Below the pieces are notes generated by a model. The model worked only from the letters and a program-made list of their open reading frames with translations, made no database searches and was not told where the DNA came from. A DNA stretch of 64,000 bases from Lentzea flava (GTDB lineage Bacteria > Actinomycetota > Actinomycetes > Mycobacteriales > Pseudonocardiaceae). Positions within the stretch are counted from its first letter, which is position 1. Each line of letters starts with the position of its first letter. Location: NCBI RefSeq assembly GCF_014648475.1, contig NZ_BMRE01000028.1, positions 1 to 64,000 of the forward strand, read 5' to 3'. This document shows positions 59,644 to 64,000 of this stretch, piece after piece. A program made the position numbers and the translations under genes.

Positions 59644-60374
59644 TGGATCTGAACAGCGACCTCGGCGAGGGCTTCGGCATCTGGAAGCTCGGCGACGACA
59701 CCGCGCTGCTGGGCATCATCACCAGCGCGAACGTCGCGTGCGGCTTCCACGCGGGCGATCCGTCGACCATGCGCAAGGTGTGCGAGGAAGCCGCGAAGAA
59801 CGGCGTCAAGATCGGTGCGCAGGTCTCCTACCGCGACCTCGCCGGCTTCGGCAGGCGGTTCATCGACGCCGATCCCACCGAACTGGCTGATGAGGTGCTG
59901 TACCAGATCGGTGCGCTCGACGCGTGCGCACGAGCAGCAGGCACCGAGGTCGTGTACGTGAAGCCGCACGGCGCCCTCTACAACGCGACGGTGCACCACG
60001 AGAAGCAGGCGGAAGCCGTGGTCAACGGCGTCAAGGCGTTCAAGGACCTCCCGATCCTCGGCCTGCCCGGCTCCGAGCTGCTCAAGAAGGCGAGCCAGGC
60101 CGGACTGAGGCCCGTGCAGGAGGCGTTCGCCGACCGCGGTTACACCCCGCAGGGCACGCTGGTCCCGCGCAGCGAGCCGAACGCCCTGCTCACGAACACC
60201 GCGCAGATCATCGAGCGGGCGACCAGACTGCTGCACGGCGAACTCGTCGCGGTCGACGGCACGGTCATCAAAACCCGGGCGGAGTCGCTCTGCGTGCACG
60301 GCGACACGCCGGGTGCGGTCGAGCACGCCCGAGCCGTGAAAGACGCGCTGGGGACGGTCGCGTCCTTCGTGTAG
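59643..60374 (+). CDS. pxpA: 5-oxoprolinase subunit A (LamB/YcsF family)
   Basis: PxpA with PxpB and PxpC hydrolyses 5-oxoproline to glutamate with ATP. The 243-residue protein has the family markers MDLNSDLGEGFGIW, SANVACGFHAGDPSTM, VKPHGALYN and CVHGDTPGAVEHAR. The ATG overlaps the CPBP gene stop (TGATG). pxpB and pxpC, usually next to pxpA, are not in this window, so they must be elsewhere or the protein acts alone. Context next to a membrane protease gives no further clue. Confidence 0.92.
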   Translation: MDLNSDLGEGFGIWKLGDDTALLGIITSANVACGFHAGDPSTMRKVCEEAAKNGVKIGAQVSYRDLAGFGRRFIDADPTELADEVLYQIGALDACARAAGTEVVYVKPHGALYNATVHHEKQAEAVVNGVKAFKDLPILGLPGSELLKKASQAGLRPVQEAFADRGYTPQGTLVPRSEPNALLTNTAQIIERATRLLHGELVAVDGTVIKTRAESLCVHGDTPGAVEHARAVKDALGTVASFV

Positions 60375-60426
60375 AGGCCCGATTCGGATCCACCGGCCCC
60401 CATCTGGCACAATTGCCGTCTGTTCC

Positions 60427-60458
60427 GCCGCGGTCGGCCCCTCTGCCCGGGCCGCGGC
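60427..60458 (+). promoter_or_regulatory. Hairpin in the rpsP leader
   Basis: GCCGC and GGCCC on the left pair with GGGCC and GCGGC on the right, with a 4-base bulge, about 45 bp upstream of rpsP. It could be a ribosomal-protein leader structure. No T-run follows. Confidence 0.35.
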
Positions 60459-60499
60459 CGTGTGCATCACCAACACAGAGTTCAAGGAGTACCAGGCCA

Positions 60500-60940
60500 G
60501 TGGCCGTCAAGATCAAGCTTCAGCGTCTCGGCAAGATCCGCCAGCCGTACTACCGCATCGTGGTCGCCGACGCGCGCACCCGTCGCGACGGCAAGGCCAT
60601 CGAGACGATCGGCAAGTACCACCCGAAGGAAGAGCCGTCGTTCATCGCGGTCGACTCCGAGCGCGCGCAGTACTGGCTGGGTGTCGGCGCGCAGCCGACC
60701 GAGTCTGTCCAGCGTCTGCTGGAGATCACCGGTGACTGGCAGAAGTTCAAGGGCCTGCCGGGCGCCGAGGGCACGCTGAAGGTCAAGGAGCCGAAGCCGT
60801 CGAAGGCCGACCTGTTCGCCGCCGCTCTGGCCGCCGCGAACGAGGAGCCGATGACCGAGGCCACCACGCCGAAGGCGAAGAAGGCCAAGAAGGCCGACGA
60901 GGCCCCCAAGGCTGACGCCGAGGCCAAGGACGAGGCGTGA
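60500..60940 (+). CDS. rpsP: 30S ribosomal protein S16
   Basis: S16 is a small-subunit assembly protein. The 146-residue product has the universal AVKIKLQRLGKIRQPYYRIV, RRDGKAIETIGKYHP and a C-terminal extension rich in Ala, Lys and Glu (about residues 95-146), as usual in actinomycetes. The GTG at 60500 follows AAGGAG by ten bases. It starts the rpsP-khpA-rimM-trmD unit and overlaps khpA by 4 bp. Confidence 0.97.
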   Translation: MAVKIKLQRLGKIRQPYYRIVVADARTRRDGKAIETIGKYHPKEEPSFIAVDSERAQYWLGVGAQPTESVQRLLEITGDWQKFKGLPGAEGTLKVKEPKPSKADLFAAALAAANEEPMTEATTPKAKKAKKADEAPKADAEAKDEA

Positions 60941-61176
60941 GTTTGTTGGCTGACGCCCTCGAACACCTCGTTCGCGGCATCGTCGACCACCCGGACGACG
61001 TCCGGGTGAACCTCGTCACGACCCGCCGCGGCCGCACCCTCGAGGTCCACGTCCACCCGGACGACCTCGGCAAGGTGATCGGTCGTGGCGGTCGCACCGC
61101 GACGGCTCTGCGCACCGTGATGGCCGGCATCGGCGGTCGTGGTGTGCGGGTCGACGTCGTCGACACCGACCGCTGA
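60937..61176 (+). CDS. khpA: KH-domain RNA-binding protein KhpA
   Basis: The 79-residue single KH domain has the GxxG loop in VIGRGGRTATALRTVM and the start LADALEHLVRGIVDHP. KhpA binds RNA together with KhpB in Gram-positive bacteria and affects cell division and translation. Its place between rpsP and rimM is conserved in actinobacteria and firmicutes. The GTG overlaps the rpsP stop. rimM starts 19 bp after its end. Confidence 0.95.
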   Translation: MSLLADALEHLVRGIVDHPDDVRVNLVTTRRGRTLEVHVHPDDLGKVIGRGGRTATALRTVMAGIGGRGVRVDVVDTDR

Positions 61177-61195
61177 GAACGAGCTTTCAGGGCAA

Positions 61196-61711
61196 ATGGA
61201 CGTAGTTGTCGGCCGTGTGGCCAAGGCGCACGGGATCACCGGCGAACTAGCCGTTGACGTGCGCACTGACTCTCCCGAGATGCGTTTCGCGATCGGGGCG
61301 AAGATGCAGGCCAAGCTGCGTGACGGCACGTCTCGAAGCCTCACCGTGACAGCCGCCCGGCCTCATGCCGGGCGGCTGCTCGTGCGTTTCGCCGAAGTCG
61401 CCACGCGCGACGTCGCGGAGGCGTTGCGCGGCACGTTGCTGCTGGGCAGCACCGACGACCTGCCGCCGACCGACGACCCCGACGAGTTCTACGATCACGA
61501 GCTCGAAGGGCTCACGGCCGAACTCGTCGACGGCACGAAGATCGGCACGGTCAAGGAGATCGTCCACGGTCCCGGCGGCGAGCTGCTCGTGATCATCCGT
61601 GATCGCGGGGAGGCGCTGGTGCCGTTCGTGCGCGAGATCGTGCCCACTGTGGACGTTCGCGGTGGCCGTGTCGTGATCGACCCGCCAGAGGGCCTGCTCG
61701 ATGCGGATTGA
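61196..61711 (+). CDS. rimM: Ribosome maturation factor RimM
   Basis: RimM binds S19 and helps mature the 30S head. The 171-residue protein has the N-terminal RimM domain (VVVGRVAKAHGITGELAVDV) and a C-terminal PRC-barrel (LTAELVDGTKIGTVKEIVHG, LVPFVREIVPTVD). The ATG at 61196 is the family start. Its 3' end overlaps trmD by 11 bp. A near copy of the TCCACTGTGGA element (first base C) lies at 61643. Confidence 0.95.
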   Translation: MDVVVGRVAKAHGITGELAVDVRTDSPEMRFAIGAKMQAKLRDGTSRSLTVTAARPHAGRLLVRFAEVATRDVAEALRGTLLLGSTDDLPPTDDPDEFYDHELEGLTAELVDGTKIGTVKEIVHGPGGELLVIIRDRGEALVPFVREIVPTVDVRGGRVVIDPPEGLLDAD

Positions 61712-62447
61712 CGTCGTCACGATCTTCCCGGAGTACCTGGCGCCGCTGCGTGCCGCGTTGCTCGGGAAGGCGATCGACAAGGGCCTGATCAGCGTTGGCG
61801 TGCACGACCTGCGCGACTGGACGCACGACGTGCACAAGGCCGTCGACGACAGCCCGTACGGCGGTGGGCCCGGCATGGTCATGAAGGCCGACATCTGGGG
61901 TCCTGCTTTGGATGACGTGTGCACCGAGCAGACGCGCCTCATCGTGCCCACGCCGGCTGGACGCCCGTTCACGCAGGCAGTGGCACACGAGTACGCGAAC
62001 GAATCGCACCTCGTCTTCGCGTGCGGTCGCTACGAGGGCATTGACCAGCGCGTTGTCGATGACGCGTCACGGCGCATGCGCGTCGATGAGGTGTCCATCG
62101 GCGACTACGTGCTGGTCGGCGGCGAGGTGGCCGTGCTCGTGATCGTCGAGGCGGTCGCGCGGCTGCTGCCGGGCGTGCTCGGCAACCCGAAGTCGCACGC
62201 AGAGGACTCGTTCCAGGACGGGCTGCTCGAAGGGCCGAGCTACACGCGGCCGGAGGTGTGGCGCGACCTCGCCGTGCCGGACGTGCTGCGTTCGGGAAAC
62301 CACAAGCTGATCAACCGCTGGCGGCGTGACCAATCCCTCGTCAGGACCTTCCAGAGGCGCCCTGACCTGCTGGAATCGTTGCCGGAGGATGCGTTCGACA
62401 AGCACGACCGCGCCCTGCTGGCGCGCCTGCGCGAGAGCCGGCAGTAG
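61701..62447 (+). CDS. trmD: tRNA (guanine(37)-N1)-methyltransferase TrmD
   Basis: TrmD methylates N1 of G37 in tRNAs reading CNN codons, preventing frameshifts. The 248-residue SPOUT methyltransferase has MRIDVVTIFPEYLAPL, the SPYGGGPGMVMK loop, FACGRYEGIDQRVVD and the trefoil-knot SAM site VSIGDYVLVGGEVAV. It overlaps rimM by 11 bp. The next gene, rplS, follows after 154 bp with its own leader, which includes TGGCAAACTAGAG as a possible -10 region. Confidence 0.97.
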   Translation: MRIDVVTIFPEYLAPLRAALLGKAIDKGLISVGVHDLRDWTHDVHKAVDDSPYGGGPGMVMKADIWGPALDDVCTEQTRLIVPTPAGRPFTQAVAHEYANESHLVFACGRYEGIDQRVVDDASRRMRVDEVSIGDYVLVGGEVAVLVIVEAVARLLPGVLGNPKSHAEDSFQDGLLEGPSYTRPEVWRDLAVPDVLRSGNHKLINRWRRDQSLVRTFQRRPDLLESLPEDAFDKHDRALLARLRESRQ

Positions 62448-62601
62448 CCCGATTTTTCGTACAGCGGAGCTGCATGGCAAACTAGAGCGGTTGCCGCAGC
62501 CGGTTGTCATATCGGCGTGCGCTCCAAGCCGACCCCCATCATGTCGTGCACGGTCATGGAACATGCTCTGGGGAGTTCACAGACACACGTGAGGACCACC
62601 G

Positions 62602-62961
62602 ATGAACATCCTGGACGCACTTGACGCCCAGTCGCTGCGCTCCGACATCCCGAGCTTCCGCGCGGGTGACACGCTGAAGGTCCACGTCCGCGTCATCGAG
62701 GGCTCGCGCGAGCGCGTCCAGGTGTTCCAGGGCGTCGTGATCCGTCGCCAGGGCGGCGGCATCCGCGAGACCTTCACCGTCCGCAAGGTCTCCTTCGGTG
62801 TCGGTGTCGAGCGCACCTTCCCGGTGCACTCGCCGAACATCTCCGAGATTGAGGTCGTGACCCGCGGTGACGTGCGTCGCGCCAAGCTGTACTACCTGCG
62901 CGACCTGCGCGGCAAGGCTGCGAAGATCAAGGAGAAGCGCGAGGCCAAGCCGGTCTCCTGA
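62602..62961 (+). CDS. rplS: 50S ribosomal protein L19
   Basis: L19 lies at the subunit interface. The 119-residue protein has the typical SLRSDIPSFRAGDTLKVHVR, QVFQGVVIRRQGGGIRETF and HSPNISEIEVVTRGDVRRAK. The ATG at 62602 is preceded by GTGAGGACC. It is followed three bases later by lepB, as in Streptomyces and Mycobacterium, so the two may be cotranscribed. Confidence 0.97.
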   Translation: MNILDALDAQSLRSDIPSFRAGDTLKVHVRVIEGSRERVQVFQGVVIRRQGGGIRETFTVRKVSFGVGVERTFPVHSPNISEIEVVTRGDVRRAKLYYLRDLRGKAAKIKEKREAKPVS

Positions 62962-62964
62962 TCG

Positions 62965-63705
62965 GTGGCTTCGAGCCCAGAAGACTCGGACGACGCCTCC
63001 GCACCGGACGAACCGGAGCGGGGGCGTACTCCTGTCTGGAGAGAGATTCTCTACGTCGTCGTGACGGCCGTCGTGCTGACGGTGCTGATCCAGGCGTTCG
63101 TGGCGCGGGTCTACGTGATCCCCTCGGCGTCGATGGAGCGCACGTTGCACGGCTGCACCGGCTGCGAGAACGACCGCGTGCTGGTCGACAAGGTCACCTA
63201 CCGCTTCAGCGACATCGAGGCGGGCGAGGTGGTCGTGTTCCGCGGCCCCGAAGCGTGGACGACCAACGACTTCCGCGCCGCGCCGTCGACGAACCCCGTT
63301 GCGCGCGTTGTGCAGAACATCGGTTCGTTGCTGGGCCTCGCGCCCGCGAGCGAGCGCGACTTCGTGAAGCGCGTCGTCGCGCTGCCCGGCCAGACGGTGA
63401 TGTGTTGCGACGAGCAGCACCGTGTCGTCGTGGACGGCAAACCGCTCGATGAGCCCTACATCTACTGGCAGCCCGGCACGTCGCCGGCGAACCACGAGCC
63501 GTTCGCTCCCGTGCGCGTGCCGGAGGGCCGGTTGTTCGTCATGGGGGACAACCGGATGAACTCGACGGACTCGCGCAAACAGGGCGGCGGGGGCGTTGCG
63601 GGGACGATCCCGATCGAAAACGTCATCGGGAAGGCGCGCTACATCGTTTTCCCCGAGGATCGGTGGAGTGTTGTGTCGGATCACAACCCGCAGCCCCTAG
63701 GCTGA
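62965..63705 (+). CDS. lepB: Type I signal peptidase
   Basis: This enzyme cleaves signal peptides from exported proteins. The 246-residue protein has one N-terminal membrane helix (ILYVVVTAVVLTVLIQAFV), the catalytic Ser56 in PSASME, the catalytic Lys135 in DFVKRVVALPG, and the GDNRMNSTDSR box. Two Cys pairs, in GCTGC just after the Ser motif and in VMCCDE, are typical of actinobacterial enzymes. The GTG start lies three bases after the rplS stop. A second signal peptidase gene follows four bases later. Confidence 0.95.
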   Translation: MASSPEDSDDASAPDEPERGRTPVWREILYVVVTAVVLTVLIQAFVARVYVIPSASMERTLHGCTGCENDRVLVDKVTYRFSDIEAGEVVVFRGPEAWTTNDFRAAPSTNPVARVVQNIGSLLGLAPASERDFVKRVVALPGQTVMCCDEQHRVVVDGKPLDEPYIYWQPGTSPANHEPFAPVRVPEGRLFVMGDNRMNSTDSRKQGGGGVAGTIPIENVIGKARYIVFPEDRWSVVSDHNPQPLG

Positions 63706-63709
63706 TCTC

Positions 63710-64000
63710 GTGGTTGACGTCGATCCAGAGCAGACCCCGTCCAGCGACGAGCCGACTTCGGACGCTTCGGATAAAGCATCGAAGAAGAAGAAAAAGGGCA
63801 ACTTCTGGAAGGAACTGCCGGTCCTCATCCTGGTCGCGTTCGGCCTCGCGATCGGCATCCAGATCTTCCTCGGCCGTGTCTACATGATCCCGTCGGAGTC
63901 GATGGAAACGACGCTGCACGGGTGCACCGACTGCTACGGCGACCGCGTGCTGGTGGACAAGGTCACCTACCGCTTCACCGACCCGGCGCCCGGCGACGTG
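63710..64000 (+). CDS. Second type I signal peptidase, 5' part
   Basis: The frame runs off the window after 97 codons. It has a Lys-rich cytosolic start (KASKKKKKGNFWK), one membrane helix (LPVLILVAFGLAIGIQIFL), the catalytic Ser64 in PSESME, and a GCTDC pair followed by DRVLVDKVTYRF, almost the same as its upstream neighbour. It is a tandem paralogue of lepB. The PSESMETTLHGCTDC stretch is closer to mycobacterial LepB. The Lys and GD boxes lie beyond the window. Confidence 0.9.
   Translation, partial: MVDVDPEQTPSSDEPTSDASDKASKKKKKGNFWKELPVLILVAFGLAIGIQIFLGRVYMIPSESMETTLHGCTDCYGDRVLVDKVTYRFTDPAPGDV

Overview
The window looks like the chromosome of a high-GC actinomycete of the Pseudonocardiales (a Lentzea, Saccharothrix or Amycolatopsis relative). 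This is inferred from the strong GC bias at third codon positions, many GTG starts, ATGA/GTGA operon overlaps, a C+ type ribosomal protein L32, SepIVA (a mycobacterial/actinobacterial division protein), tandem actinobacterial signal peptidases, and a core gene order shared with Mycobacterium and Streptomyces. No mobile element, CRISPR array, tRNA or rRNA was seen.

The backbone is a familiar housekeeping string on the + strand: rsmD, coaD, sepIVA, yceD-like, rpmF, rnc, mutM, acyP, smc, ftsY, amt, glnK, glnD, ffh, amidohydrolase, rpsP, khpA, rimM, trmD, rplS, lepB, lepB2. Accessory blocks break this string. (1) 6.1-14.7 kb holds a membrane TIR protein, a PadR/HAAS pair, a MarR repressor with a perfect palindromic operator, an orphan kdpDE pair, and three Ser/Thr-rich surface proteins. 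(2) 15.0-16.2 kb holds an ECF sigma/anti-sigma pair with a recognisable promoter. (3) 19.9-25.4 kb holds PlsC, a TPR protein, a double GNAT protein, and an anmK/sodium-symporter operon. (4) 26.9-43.9 kb is the large insertion between ftsY and amt. (5) 48.1-54.2 kb holds a HAF-repeat secreted protein, a P-loop kinase, a HAD protein, and a 1203-residue TIR-NTPase-WD40 protein. (6) 56.9-58.4 kb is an ECF41 sigma factor with a carboxymuconolactone decarboxylase-type partner.

The 28.0-41.4 kb part of block 4 is a nearly complete purine-ureide catabolic locus: uricase, OHCU decarboxylase, allantoinase and allantoicase, then hydroxypyruvate isomerase, tartronate semialdehyde reductase, a glyoxylate-carboligase-like enzyme, glycerate kinase and malate synthase, with an IclR-family regulator. 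It should turn urate into ammonia/urea plus glyoxylate and move the carbon into malate or 2-phosphoglycerate. 5-Hydroxyisourate hydrolase and ureidoglycolate lyase are not visible. A shared palindrome near TTCCGCAATGTGGAA lies in both divergent promoter regions and probably binds the IclR protein. The locus lies next to amt-glnK-glnD, a nitrogen uptake and sensing operon, so the region reads as a nitrogen-scavenging neighbourhood.

The most interesting signals are the TIR-NTPase-WD40 protein (candidate immune receptor), a carboligase with Glu at the position where glyoxylate carboligases carry Val, an 11-bp near-palindrome TCCACTGTGGA recurring in unrelated genes and in different reading frames, matching ECF41 promoters facing both ways between the sigma factor and its partner, and six tail-to-tail gene pairs that abut or overlap with no terminator between them.
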